In this document: positions 12,691-24,568 of the stretch, in pieces
Layout of the letters: each line of letters starts with the position of its first letter
How positions within the stretch are numbered: the first letter of the stretch is position 1
Assembly (NCBI GenBank): GCA_965153355.1
Contig: OZ231126.1
Span: 21,018,001 to 21,082,000 of the forward strand
Origin: Flaccisagitta enflata
Taxonomy: Eukaryota > Chaetognatha > Sagittoidea > Aphragmophora
Length of the DNA stretch: 64,000 bases
Reading direction: 5' to 3'
Program-made: the position numbers and the translations under genes
The notes under the pieces: generated by a model
The model's input: only the letters and a program-made list of their open reading frames with translations
Databases searched by the model: none
What the model was told of the DNA's origin: nothing

Positions 12691-12929
12691 AAAAAATTTT
12701 GTACTTTCTTGCTTTCTCACCTCAGTCTTGCCTCATTCTCATTCATGCTCAAATGCACATCATCTCAATATGACTCCTTAACACTATCAGTCTACACTCA
12801 ACTATTAGGGAAACGTTTTATCCTTAGAAGAATGCCCTTACTACAAATTGAGCAAACAATCACCAACTAAATTGACTTCAGTCCAAAAACCATGGATTCG
12901 ATTCCAGTACACAAATACATATAAATGTG

Positions 12930-13056
12930 GCAAGCGTGTCCTAGCATATTTCTGAATCATATCCAGTGATTTTTGCTTCTTTTCGAGATTTTCAACTCGA
13001 GCGCGACATGACAGACCAACAGACAGAGCTAGTTAAAGAGGTGCTATGGCGCATCT
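12930..13056 (-). mobile_element. HE-family 5' fragment
   Basis: On the minus strand AGATGCGCCATAGCACCT (13039-13056) is followed by CTTTAACTAGCTCTGTCTGT and then by CGAGTTGAAAATCTCGAAAA and AAGCAAAAATCACTGGA. The same string follows the hairpin of the 51389 copy, so the two share a subfamily. The 3' half is missing. Confidence 0.7.
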
Positions 13057-13194
13057 AAAAATAAGAACATGTTAAAAATGCTTGAGCCTCAAAACAGAGC
13101 TAAAAATAAGAACGCTGAGGCTCACTTAAAAAATCCATGTTCTTACAAAATAAAAAGCGTTTACCAGTCTTTGAGGCCATCACAGTTTCTCTAT

Positions 13195-13405
13195 ACTTTT
13201 TGCTAATTGATACGGTATTTTGAACTTCAATTGTATCCTGTCTTCAGAAACAACTGTAACCAGCAAAAGATGTATTGTGTGAAAACTATTCACACCACAC
13301 ATTTTGGATTTACTCTATCTTATAGCATATTACTGACGGTTTTCTCATGCAAAATTTCAGCACTCCAAGTCAAGTAGTTCAGCTTCTACATTGTTTTGAA
13401 AATCA
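13195..13405. repeat. Left arm of an inverted repeat
   Basis: CTGTCTTCAGAAACAACTGT, CAGCAAAAGAT and GACGGTTTTCTCATGCAAAA recur in reverse complement at 14228-14405. The arms are about 180-210 bp and roughly 85-90% alike by eye. An HE element (13626-14018) sits between them, so this may be a foldback element with an HE insertion. Confidence 0.8.
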
Positions 13406-13625
13406 CCAAAATTTACACATAAAATTGCAATTTTTATGAAAAATAAAAGAGTTTAGCCTTTTAATTATTATCAGAATTGAGTAGATATCGATTTGAAGTA
13501 ATCAAGTTGATCCTATTGTATGTTTTTATCATTAATAAATCTGTTCTGTGTCCATTTGTGCATAATGATGAGATCTGGAAATGGTAAAAGATGAATATTC
13601 AGCAAGAAAAGTTGTTCAAACAAAG

Positions 13626-14018
13626 AACAAGCCCAAAAGGGCAACAGTCGCGTGCGTCGGGAAATGACAAACAAAAGAGCAAAAACATGTTGAAATGTTA
13701 AGAATGTTTAAAAAAGTTAAAAAAAGTTAGAAAATGTTAAAGAATGTTAAAAAATGTTAAAAAATGTTAAAAAAACTTTAGAAAATGTTAAAAAAGGTTA
13801 AATTTTAGGAAATGTTAAAAAATGTTAAAAAATGTTAAAAAAATGTTAAGAAATGTTAAAAAATGTTAAAGAATGTAAAGAATTGTTAAAAAATGTTAAA
13901 ACATGTTGAGAAACGTCAAAAACGATAAAAAATTCAAAAATATTTCGGACGGACCGATGGACGGACCGATGGACCGACCGACCGACAGACCAAGGTGTAG
14001 AGTCGCGTGCACGCGACT
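13626..14018 (-). mobile_element. HE-family element with GTTAAAAAAT decamer core
   Basis: The minus-strand 5' hairpin AGTCGCGTGCACGCGACT (14001-14018) is followed by CTACACCTTGGTCTGTCGG and a GGTCGGTCC tract. The core is a 10-11 bp GTTAAAAAAT minisatellite (about 13695-13930). The inverted stem is at 13645 (CAGTCGCGTGCG on the + strand). The terminal hairpin GCCC-TTTT-GGGC (13631-13642) is followed by TTGTT at 13626. Its terminal stem sequence differs from the GGCCG/CGGCC type but pairs just as well. Confidence 0.88.
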
Positions 14019-14227
14019 AAAAATCATGGAAAAAACGTAAAAAATTATTATAATTGCAGGTGAAATGCAATTTTCTTGAACTTGACATAATCTCCTTCAA
14101 AAAATCTTCAATTTGAGACCAATCCCAAAGTTCTTGCTCAAAGCGTTTAGAAGTTATATAGGTATAAAGTGACAGACTTCCATCAATGTCTAAAATGAAA
14201 AACTGTTAACCAAAAAAGGGTTCTTTA

Positions 14228-14405
14228 CTTCAAAATAGTGTAGAAGCTAAACTACTTGACCTAGAGTGCTGAAATTTTGCATGAAAAAACCGTCAGTAAT
14301 GTGCTATCAGAAAGAGCAAATCCAAAATTTGTGGGGGGAATAGTTTTGAGACAGTAGATCTTTTGCTGGTTACAGTTGCTTCTGAAGACAGGGTAGTTTA
14401 AAACT
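14228..14405. repeat. Right arm of the inverted repeat begun at 13195
   Basis: Reverse complement of 13195-13405: GTGTAGAAGCTAAACTACTT, TTTTGCATGAAAAAACCGTC and CTTTTGCTGGTTACAGTTGC are all present in inverted form. Confidence 0.8.
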
Positions 14406-14951
14406 ATATATGTACATACAAAAAAGAATTAAGGGGGGCCCTGGGTAAGCTTAGGGCCCCGCGCCTCGTTGATCCGGCGAAGCCTATTTGAGGTAATGAG
14501 ATGCTAAATCATTGTCACTGCCCCTCTTGCTATGTACCACATCCCCAGAGGGTAAAGATAGCTGCATGAATTTAAGGTTTCGCAACCGCAGGACTGCGCT
14601 TTAACCGTTATTCATATTCATTTTCAGACTGAAATTTAATGTAAAGACAATGATTACGCTACAGGTGCCACATCATCGGTCGCACGAGCCCAGTTAAGAG
14701 CCTCCAATCTATCAATTCGTAATCAATGTCACGTTCTAGTAATTGAATCATATTCAAGGACCAGCATTTGAGTCGAGCTTTCAACTAGCCCAAAACTGAA
14801 TTGACAAATTGTGAATCACACTCAATGACGTCGCTAAAGTTCAAATCGAAAAGCCGTAAATTTGGACTGAGTTTCTGCCGTGGACTGTTACGATCAACAC
14901 CCGAGAAAGCAACAATATCTGACTCAGTTTCATGGATTACACGCGGACGCC

Positions 14952-14953
<2 letters not shown>
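14406..14953. other. Low-copy sequence with one GC-rich hairpin
   Basis: A perfect 8 bp stem GGGGCCCT/AGGGCCCC with a 10 nt loop lies at 14435-14460, followed by GCGCCTCGTTG. It resembles the terminal hairpins of the small elements, but I found no matching 5' end. The rest shows no feature. Confidence 0.5.

Positions 14954-15013
<60 letters not shown>
14954..15013. repeat. (GA)n microsatellite
   Basis: About 60 bp pure tract. Confidence 0.97.
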
Positions 15014-15017
<4 letters not shown>

Positions 15018-15041
15018 TGTTTTTTCATCTCTCTCCTTTTT

Positions 15042-15203
15042 AGTTGCGGACACGCAACTCTATAAGAGGCTTTGTCCGTCCGTCCGTCCGTCGGTCGGTT
15101 GGTCGGTCGGTCGGTCGGTGAGCACGAGTCGAAAAGTGTGAAAACGCGCATTTCCGCTCCTGCCCACCCGTCCGCAACTGATGGCCGTGTATCCGGCCTT
15201 GTT
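15042..15203 (+). mobile_element. HE-family element, AGTTGCGGAC subfamily, first of a tandem pair
   Basis: The 5' hairpin AGTTGCG-GACA-CGCAACT variant spans 15042-15059, then CTATAAGAGGCTTTGTCC and a GTCCGTCCGTCGGTCGG tract. Next come AGCACGAGTCGAAAAGTGTG, CGCGCATTTCCGCTCCTGCC, the inverted stem GTCCGCAACT and the terminal hairpin GGCCG-TGTATC-CGGCC plus TTGTT. It abuts the next copy with no extra base, which fixes the unit ends as AGTTGCGG...TTGTT. Confidence 0.92.
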
Positions 15204-15361
15204 AGTTGCGGACACGCAACTCTATAAGAGGCTTTGTCCGTCCGTCCGTCCGTCGGTCCGTCGGTCGGTCGGTCGGTGAGCACGAGTCGAAAATTGTGAA
15301 AACGCGCATTTCCGCTCCTGCCCACCCGTCCGCAACTGGTGGCCGTGTATCCGGCCTTGTT
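15204..15361 (+). mobile_element. HE-family element, second of the tandem pair
   Basis: Nearly identical to 15042-15203. The GTCC/GGTC tract is a few bases shorter, which accounts for most of the length difference. Head-to-tail joining without spacer is what rolling-circle-type or recombination-based amplification could give. Confidence 0.92.
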
Positions 15362-15414
15362 TCCTAAATGTTTGTTTTTTTTGCTTCCTTCTTTTTTCTA
15401 GTTTTTTAATAATT

Positions 15415-15645
15415 CATTTATTCATTCATTCATTCGTTCATTCATTCATTCATTCATTCATTCATTCGTTCATTCATTCATTCATTTAGAAAATGATAAG
15501 TAGGCTTTAAAAGTCGGCATGAAAAGATTTTAAATCATTCATTCATTCATTCATTCATTCATTCATTCATTCATTCATTCATTCATTCATTCACTCATTC
15601 ATTCATTCATTTATTCATACATTCAATAGTTCATTTATTCATTCA
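15415..15645. repeat. Two (TTCA)n arrays
   Basis: Tracts at about 15415-15483 and 15534-15645 with a ~50 bp spacer. Confidence 0.95.
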
Positions 15646-15702
15646 AGCTTTTCGTCTTCTTGTTTTTCTGTCTGTGTGTCTGGTCTTTGATATTGTCGGT
15701 CT

Positions 15703-15889
<187 letters not shown>

Positions 15890-16191
15890 AACAGTGACTC
15901 TGTTTTTCTCACTGCTCTCTCTCGCTCTCTCGCTCTCTGTCTCTCTGTGTCTCTCTCCATTCCTTGAGTCTCATAAATCATAAGACAAGGCGAAGATAGT
16001 CGATCCTGCCTTTGATCTTCGCCGCTGACGAGCGCAACTTCAATCGGACCGACACAGTTTAGGCTTATTGATATTTGTACAGTTATGTCATAGTTATACG
16101 GTAGTACAACACTTCTTCCTAACATTCCCTGTCAAAACCCCGTGATTGTCTCAAATCAAAAATGGAAAACTTTATTTCTCCCCTACGTTTC

Positions 16192-16221
16192 AAAAAGGCG
16201 AATTACGTAATTCGCCTTTTT
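16192..16221. other. Perfect 30 bp palindrome
   Basis: Left half AAAAAGGCGAATTAC, right half its exact reverse complement with no loop. No direct duplication beside it was noticed. Could be a cruciform site or a MITE remnant. Confidence 0.85.
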
Positions 16222-16414
16222 TCCAATAACCCGTCGCTTCAGCCGTCAGCTAAAACATCACCTTAATGGTCACCTCAACTATCATCTCCACCCTCATCTC
16301 TACTAGATTCACAGCGCGTCTCATTTTCATCGTTTCATTCTTCCTCACTCACTCACTCCAATGGAAGCTTTATCCGTCCGTCGGATACGTTGGTCAGTTC
16401 GTAGTTTATGTTTT

Positions 16415-16631
16415 CATGCTACGCGACTCTACATCCCGCTTGGGTCGGTTGGTTAGATTGTCGGTTGGTCGTTCGGTCCCCTTTTTACTCTTTTGGCGTT
16501 TTTGAGCTTTTTGAGCTTTTTGAGCTCATTGTTCCTGCCCAAATGCTTATTGCTTAAGTGACCCCTATCACTGCCCCTGCCCACCCCGCACGCGACTGGG
16601 GTAGGCTGGTAGCCGTGTATCCGGCCTTGTT
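16415..16631 (+). mobile_element. HE-family element, GCACGCGACT subfamily, damaged 5' hairpin
   Basis: Only the right side of the hairpin remains (TGCTACGCGACT), then CTACATCCCGCTTGGGTCGG and a GGTT/GTCG tract. The 3' half is intact: CCCCTGCCCACCCCGCACGC, GACTGGGGTAGG and GCCGTGTATCCGGCCTTGTT. The same subfamily is intact at 63582-63777. Confidence 0.8.
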
Positions 16632-17159
16632 TTAGTTCATACTCTTGCTGTCACTAGCATCACATACCCTACACGTACCTGTGACTGCCAACCGACCGAC
16701 CAACCATGTCATCTAATTGACTGACTTACTAATCGACCATGAGAGCCATTTAACCGTCTTGCTAAATTGATCGCGCATGTGCAAATGCAAACAAACACGC
16801 ACTCGCACAGGGAGGTGTACACGCACATTCACTCTCACTCGCACTCGCACTCGCACTCACACGCGCAGGCGTTGAGCCTCCTCTGTATCCCGTGATTGCA
16901 GTCTGTCATCATCGTGATGACAAATGTTGACGCATCAAAATGGGAGTCGGTATCAACTTCAAAGAGAAAATCAAAGAGCGGCAAATATCGAGAAATTCCC
17001 CACCGTGTAACCCGCATACGAGAAGATTTATCTGCAACTCCTTATCTGTTTCTCTTTCTGTCTGCTTTATCAGTCCGTTTTCAATCTTCCTGTTCGTCTG
17101 TCTGTCTGTTTGTCTGTCTGGTTTCCCATGGCTGTTCATGCCTTTGCATGTCTATTTGT
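16632..17159. other. No gene seen; short CGCACT-rich patch
   Basis: A (CACTCG)-like patch lies at 16825-16865. No supported gene. Confidence 0.5.
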
Positions 17160-17332
<173 letters not shown>

Positions 17333-17564
17333 TCTCATTTTCATTCCATATCTGCCATCCTTCTCCCCACTGCATACATCACTCTGGCTCTATGACTCAA
17401 AGACAGGAGCCGAGTGGTCACGTGACCACCACTGACGCAATACAAATCTACCAAAGAGCCGAGATGAATTATTGACCACCTCTCACTGAGACTCTCTCTT
17501 TCTTTCTTACTCTCTCTTATTTACACGCGCGAAGGGTTCTCTCTGTCCATGCCCTTGTTTGAGT

Positions 17565-17616
<52 letters not shown>

Positions 17617-17928
17617 CTTAGTGTGATTCAAGTGGTGGTGATCTTTGACTCTTCGAGAGCCCTCAGTTCAACGGTGCCTGCAGAGGGTCATGAATCACAC
17701 TCAACTGTGTAGAAGCTTTTGGTTTGAGATTTCGTTGTTTGTTTTTTGTTTTTTGTTTGTTTTTTCAATTGAGCTGTTTCACTTTCATATACAACAAGAT
17801 CTTGACAATTAAGAAATAATTAATAAGGATCCTCGTGAAGGGGTTCAGTAAAAGTAAAAGAAAGATTTATTTAAAAAAGAAATCATTTTGAAGGGTGAAA
17901 AACATAAACTAAAGTGACAATGAGAAAA

Positions 17929-17980
17929 GTAACCCGGGGTTACAATATCGTCGCGGACGGGTGGGCAAGGGCGTACCAGT
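17929..17980 (-). mobile_element. HE-type 3' end with palindromic terminus
   Basis: GTAACCCGGGGTTAC, a near-perfect terminal palindrome, precedes ATCGTCGCGGACGGGTGGGC, the minus-strand form of GCCCACCCGTCCGCGAC. A 5' partner was not located between here and 18110. Confidence 0.55.
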
Positions 17981-18109
17981 CATTTAGTTTAGGACAAGAG
18001 ACATCCATGTCATATATGGAAATCTCTCTCTATCCGGTTAGGGAGTTCGTCAGGCTCAGACTTCTGGTCAGAATATAGTCACTTTACAATAAAATGGAGA
18101 AGAAACAAA

Positions 18110-18336
18110 TACCCCGGGGTACAACGATGCGTCCACATGCAGTTTATTAGCTTATTAAGAATGATGCAATATTGCATCAATCATGTGGAATGATGCAATG
18201 ACTTAACATTCTGGGTGATTTTCTTGAGATTTAACCATTATTGACTCGTGTGTTACAGACTGACGGCCGGCCGGATAGACCGACGGACGTACGGACGTAT
18301 GGACAAAGCATCTTATAGAGATGCGTGGACGCATCT
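18110..18336 (-). mobile_element. HE-family element, AGATGCGTCC subfamily
   Basis: The minus-strand 5' hairpin AGATGCGTCCACGCATCT (18319-18336) is followed by CTATAAGATGCTTTGTCC and a GTCCGTACGTCCGTCGG tract. The inverted stem GTGGACGCATCG is at 18123-18134 (minus strand). The terminus is the palindrome TACCCCGGGGTA (18110-18121). The usual TTGTT is not obvious at this end. Confidence 0.75.
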
Positions 18337-18563
18337 AAAAAAGAAGGAAAAGAGGGGGGGGGGAAGAATAAAGAAAGAAAATGATTTTTTTTGTGTCCAA
18401 AAGAGTTCTAGTTTAAGCATAAAAAGGCTTAGTAAATAGAATGCATAGTTACTTAATGAAACGCTGTACAGATCTATTTTGTAATCGCTTGAAATCGCTG
18501 TCGGGCTTGAAATTAGCTGGGATGTCCCTGAACTTTTTGCTCCACTACGCCGATGTGTACAAA

Positions 18564-18570
<7 letters not shown>

Positions 18571-18651
<81 letters not shown>
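18571..18651. repeat. (CA)n microsatellite
   Basis: About 80 bp pure tract. Confidence 0.98.
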
Positions 18652-18653
<2 letters not shown>

Positions 18654-19232
18654 CACGCTTCCGCAAACGCAGTACCTTAAATGCGCGTTTTTATTGTATT
18701 TGTGTATTGTATAAGTCCTAGGAAGACGTCAAAATGGCACAGGAACGTTACCACTTTGCTTTGCTAGAGAGATTTATCCAGGGAGTTTGTCGTTGACGCA
18801 GGAGAATGAAGATCCCAGCAAGGTTCCTGTTCTTGTTCTTGTTCTTGTTCATGTTCTTGATATGGAGGTTAGTATTGCAAACTCTGTACATGTACTACAA
18901 GTCATCTCCTTCCCCTTCCCTGAAAGTAACATTGATAATGGTTCATGCTATCGAGTTTTTTAGTGAGGTCATTCGGCTCCAAAGATTATGTTCTAATCGC
19001 TCTGACTTTGAGACAAGAACTAAAATTGTGACAGAGCCCTTGTTGATTGCTCCAAACACGTAATAATGACTTTGTTCCGATTTCCTCTTGAACAACGGTA
19101 CAACCAATATGATAAAAGGAATTTGACAAAGGAAAAATGAAACTGATTAAGAAATAAGCTGAAAAATAAATTGAAAGTTGGTTCAAACGCTTTTTTTCGA
19201 AACAAGGGACTTTCTGTCAAATTACCTCTTTG
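18652..19232. other. No feature seen
   Basis: Contains a short (TTGTTC)n patch at about 18826-18855. No supported gene. Confidence 0.5.
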
Positions 19233-19236
19233 AAGA

Positions 19237-19353
<117 letters not shown>

Positions 19354-20370
19354 TGTCCACATTCGCTGCACTTTGCTAATAAAATTTTTAACGGCTTTTT
19401 CCTTGCGGGAGTTTTTCGATCTATCCTTCCATGCCACACCAATGAAGCTGCTGACGCCGCTGCTGTGACTGCTGCTGCAGTAGCCGCTGCTTCTGCTGCC
19501 GCGGGCCTCCGCCTTCTTTTCGCTCTTTCATCCCCTTTCTTCCTTTCCTTAGAACCATTCTTATCTCTCTCTCTATGTGTGTGTGCGTGCGTGCGTGCGA
19601 GTGTTTGTCTCATTGTGTGTGTCTGTGCGTGTGCAGAGAGGCCATCCCCGATACTGCTGTAGTCGCTGCTGCTTCTTCCTCCCTGCCATTACATAAAAAA
19701 GCAGCGTTTCTCTGCACAGTGGCTCAAGGAGAGCGTGAACAGACACAATCTTTGTATTCAGATTTCAGATGGTATTGTGTACAAAACTGACAATTTTGGT
19801 TCTGATTAATACGCTCAATCACAGTACAGGTTAAATTCTGTGCGTTTGGCTCGTCATCCATGCGAAAGGAGTGCCGCGTCAAAGATGCAATAACAAACCT
19901 GGATATTAACTTACTTATTTTAATGTAAACAATTTGAGGTAAAAACGTTTATCCATTTTATCGATCTTTGAATTTGCTAGAGAGACATTTTTTTGCTTTT
20001 TCTCGGATAAAACATGAAAAAAGAACTATACTTCTGGTACAGAAATTTTCTTTGGGCCGCTGTTGGCCGCCAAACCACTGTGCTTTTACATCAGTGGATG
20101 ATAAAATTTTATATCAGAGTTAGCTACTAAAAATCGCTCCGAGCCTTCCGCCATAGAAAAAGACTCTCTTTTCAATCTAAGAGAAGACGAAAACGAAACA
20201 ACATCTTTTCCTGCCTTTCGCTCTATTTTTTTTTTACCTTGCTTAACCCTCCGAGTTTTTCTTTGACGGATATTCCTGTGTTTTTTACGGTTTCTTTTTT
20301 TCTTTTTTTTGCTCTCTGCCCCTGCCCACCCGTTTGCGACTGGTACTTGACCGTGTATTCGGCCGTTTTT

Positions 20371-20524
20371 AGTCGCGGACACGCGACTCTACATCTTGCC
20401 GTGTCGGTCGGTAGGTCGGTATGTCTGTCCGTCGGTCCGTCACATTTTTGAACTCCGAGCGATTTTCAAATAACTGCTCCTGCCCAACCGTCCGCGACTG
20501 GATTGCCGTGTATCCGGCCTTGTT
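20371..20524 (+). mobile_element. HE-family element, AGTCGCGGAC subfamily
   Basis: Hairpin AGTCGCGGACACGCGACT, a GTCGGTCGGTAGGTCGG core, CCTGCCCAACCG, the inverted stem TCCGCGACT at 20491-20499, then GCCGTGTATCCGGCCTTGTT. It is preceded head to tail by a truncated copy, as in duplication copy A. This 3' end matches its own 5' stem, whereas the copy A allele (1140-1297) does not. Confidence 0.9.
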
Positions 20525-20599
20525 CTTAATCCCCAATCGGCTGCGAACATCTCGTGATAAGTGCTTTCTTCCTTTTTTTGCGCATAAACGCTTCTTTTT

Positions 20600-20728
20600 A
20601 GGTGCGACAAAGCACCGCCATAACTGGCTGTGTCCGTTGGTCGGTTGGTTGGTCTGTCGATCGGTCTGTCGGTAACGCATTCGATCGACGATCCACACGC
20701 CGCACCTATTGGCCTACTTGGCCTTGTT
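20600..20728 (+). mobile_element. HE-family element, AGGTGCGAC subfamily
   Basis: Duplicate of 1373-1501. The inverted stem here is GCCGCACCT rather than GTCGCACCT, so one pair in the stem is lost relative to copy A. Confidence 0.85.
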
Positions 20729-21101
20729 CTTCAGAACCTTGCTCAGGTCAAATTTAGCAAATGACAAGATAGGAACAGCAATGAACGACCCTCTGTCAAT
20801 ATTTCATATCCATTCATAATGATTCATTTGACATTTGTAAGCAGGTGACCGCGTGAGCAAGTCTTCGATAGTTTGAATGGATGAGAGAAAATGAATTTTT
20901 TCATCCGTCGATGGATGTCATTCATTTTAGTTTGAAGCTGAGCTCTTTTCAATTCAGGCAGTCGCCATTTTCTCGGTTTTTGTCCCTTTAGGCGATGATC
21001 AGCAGCGACATCTTAAACGCTCGGAAGCTGAAAAGCTTGGAAGCTCAACATCCGAATATCCAAAATCACGCAAAAATTGAAATTTTGTTTTATCCAAAAA
21101 C

Positions 21102-21645
<544 letters not shown>

Positions 21646-22658
21646 TAGCCTGTCTGTTCGTCTTTCTGTACGTCTCCACCGTCTTTCCTGTCTGTCTTCC
21701 TGTTTCCCTCTAACGTGTTTGCGCGTGTCTGTCTTTAGACTCTTTACATTTGTCATGCCATTCATTACTTGCCCGTCGTAATCAAGCAGCATGATCAGCA
21801 AACTGCGTGTCTACCTCATTTGCATATTGCAATCTAGGGTATTTCAACATTTTCTTATATATTGTTCCCGATAAATCAGTATTTAGAACATTGAGTGATT
21901 AGTAAATGAAACTTATAAGGCAAAAATGGAGAAGTTAGGGGATCAAATTCGCCCATTGACATATCGCAGCCAGTAACCAAGCTCTGGCCGAGACCAATGC
22001 GAATGTTCTGTGTGGTTGACTTCCGTCCACCAATCAAACATATTTAAAGGAAATGCGATGCGACATTGCAAAGGGTTTACACGTACAGACCTTTACATCC
22101 TGCTTTCCTTCCGAGTAGCGAATATCCTTCCTGAAATCTTCCGACTAATCTAGCTGTGTTTTTCTATGGCTTTCCTATGGTTTTTTATGCTTTACTATAT
22201 TTTTCTTCCCTAAACTAAGCCTTTTAATAAAAAGAAAAAAACAAAATAAACAACAACTCCTTTTCAGTCACTTTCCAAAAACTTCAGAGACAAAAACGAC
22301 AAAAGCTAAGGCAAAGATTGAGTTTCAGTCCATTTCTAGTCGCATGCTAGGCAACTCTATAACCCACTTTTTGGTCGGTCCGTCGGTTGGTCGGTCCGTC
22401 TGTCCATGCATCACAAAAAGGTTTTGAAAGCCTTTTATTGTGTTTTTTATGACTTGCGACAACATTGCTTTGTTAAAAACAGAAAAAAAAATCTCTGAAT
22501 ATCAGAGAAGATACTTGGAGAAAAAAACAGCTATTTCAAATGTTTTTTGGAAAAAAAGTTGATTGTCTGTTTGTCTGCCTGACTTTTTTTGAAAGTAACG
22601 ACGCACGTGACTTAGGTCTAATGACCTTGTTTATAACTATATTTATGAATTTTTGTCC

Positions 22659-22745
22659 CCGACGAACAGTTTTCGTCGGTGACTATGAAGTAGCAGTGAT
22701 GTGTAGTCTGTCGTCTGTCTGTCTGTCTGTCTGTCTGTTTGTTTA
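22659..22745 (+). mobile_element. Hairpin followed by (TCTG)n
   Basis: CCGACGAACAGTTTTCGTCGG forms a stem of 7-8 bp (22659-22679), followed by TGACTATGAAGTAGCAGTGA and a (TCTG)n tract. This is the HE layout with a new stem sequence, but no inverted third stem or TTGTT end was identified. Confidence 0.5.
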
Positions 22746-22879
22746 AAACCCTCTCATATTTTTGGAACCAGACTTCAGAATTTTATGAAACTTTGCTGGT
22801 GTTGTTTATAGGTCAATAGGAGCTTGTGTACCAATTTTCAGAAAAATTCACTAACTTTTACTACCCTTTGCCTATTATT

Positions 22880-23430
22880 TTTATAGTAATATTTTACTGG
22901 ACTTAGGCGATTTACATAGGCAGAGGGTAGTAAACTTATGTGAATTTTTTTTTAACTTGGTATATAAGTAAGGGTCACTGAATAATCAGCCCCTGCAAAA
23001 TTTGAATTAAATCTGAAGTCTGGTTCATGAGATATTAGCTAATTTATTCATGTAGTAATATGTTACTGGGACAGGCGATTTACATAGGCAGAGGGTAGTA
23101 AACTTATGTGAATTTTTTTTTTGATTTGGTATACAAGTAAGGGTCACTAAATAATCAGCCCCTGCAAAATTCGAATTAAATCTGAAGTCTGGTTCATGAG
23201 ATATTAGCTAATTTATTTATGTAGTAATATGTTACTGGGACTTCGGCAATTTACATAGGCCAAGAGTAGTAAAGTTAAGTGAATTTTTTTTTTATTTAGT
23301 ATTCAAGTAAAGGATATTAATTGAACAGCCCCTGCAAAATTCGAATTAAATCTGAAGTATGGTTTATCAGATATTAGCTTATTAATGTAGTAATATGTTA
23401 ATAGGACTTCTGCAATTTATATAGAAGGTT
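22880..23430. repeat. ~168 bp tandem repeat, about three copies
   Basis: Each unit contains GTAATATGTTACTGGGAC, TTTACATAGGCAGAGGGTAG, AATAATCAGCCCCTGCAAAA and GAAGTCTGGTTCATGAGATA. Unit starts are near 22886, 23054, 23223 and a partial copy near 23388. Confidence 0.88.
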
Positions 23431-23599
23431 GGAGTTGATAAATTTTTTTCTTGCTCATTCATTACCTTCTCATTTTTTTTTCTTTAAGTTTGCCATCATG
23501 GATTTCAGGATTAATATTCAGCTACTGTCATCATCTTCAGCTACTGTAATAAAAATAAATATTTCATTCAATGTCATATTTAACTATTTGTCATGCATC

Positions 23600-24178
23600 T
23601 TCCTTCTGTCATGATCTTCAACTACTGTCATCATCTTCCTTCTGTCTCATCTTCCAACTCTGTCATCATCTTTAACTTCTGTCATCATCTTCAACTATGT
23701 CGTCATCTTCAGCTACTGTCATCATCTTCAGCTACTGTCATCATCTTTAACTAACGTAATAATGTTTAACTGCTGTCATCATCTTCAACTACTGTCATCA
23801 TCTTCAAATAATGTCATCATCTTCAACTAATGTCATCATCTTCAACTAATGTCATCATCTTCAACTAATGTCATCATCTTCTTTCTGTCATCATGCCCCC
23901 AGCTACTGTCATCATCTTCAGCTTCTGTGTCATCATCTTCAACTACTGTCAAAATAAATATTCAGCTACTGTCAAATAAATATTTCGCTACTGTCATCAT
24001 CTTCAACTACTGTCATCATCTTCAACTACTGTCATCATCTTCAACTACTGTCATCATCTTCAACTACTGTCATCATCTTCAACTACCGTCATCATCTTTA
24101 ACTACCGTCATCATCTTTAACTACAGTCATCATCTTTAACTACTGTCATCATCTTTAACTACTGTCATCATCTTCAAC
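23600..24178. repeat. 19 bp minisatellite (CATCATCTTCAACTACTGT)
   Basis: More than twenty diverged copies. It becomes most regular between about 23990 and 24178. Confidence 0.92.
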
Positions 24179-24354
24179 TTTGAAAAAAAATTTTGAAAAT
24201 TAAAAAAAAAATTTTTTTTTGAAAATTTTTTTTGAATTTTTTTATTTTTTATTATATATTTTTTTTGTCGTGTATTTTCTTGAGTCGCGTTTATGCGACG
24301 AGAAAGCTTTTTTAAAATTGAATTCATAGTTTTCTAGTTTATCATTATCTAATT

Positions 24355-24568
24355 AGCAAAAAAAAGCCTGGTAGGCAAAAAAAAGCCTGGTAGGCAAAAA
24401 AAAGCCTGGTAGGCAAAAAAAAGCCTGGTATGATAAATCTAATTATCTAATTATCTAATTATCTAATTATCTAATCTAATTATCTAATTATCTAATTATC
24501 TAATTAGCAAAAAAAAGCCTGGTAGGCAAAAAAATGCCTGGTAGGCAAAAAAAAGCCTGGTATGATAA
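24355..24568. repeat. Interleaved AAAAAAAAGCCTGGTAGGC and (TAATTATC)n arrays
   Basis: A 19 bp unit (A8 plus GCCTGGTAGGC) occurs in two blocks on either side of an 8 bp TAATTATC array. The duplicated order suggests the whole module was copied once. A (CTTC)n tract follows at about 24726-24770. Confidence 0.9.

Noticed and set aside
12890-12925. tRNA-like TTCGATTCC T-arm string
   Set aside because: The rest of a cloverleaf (acceptor stem, D arm, anticodon arm) is not present around it.
23600-24568. CRISPR-like array (regular repeats near 19 bp)
   Set aside because: Units are contiguous with no unique spacers, and the setting is eukaryotic. It is a minisatellite.
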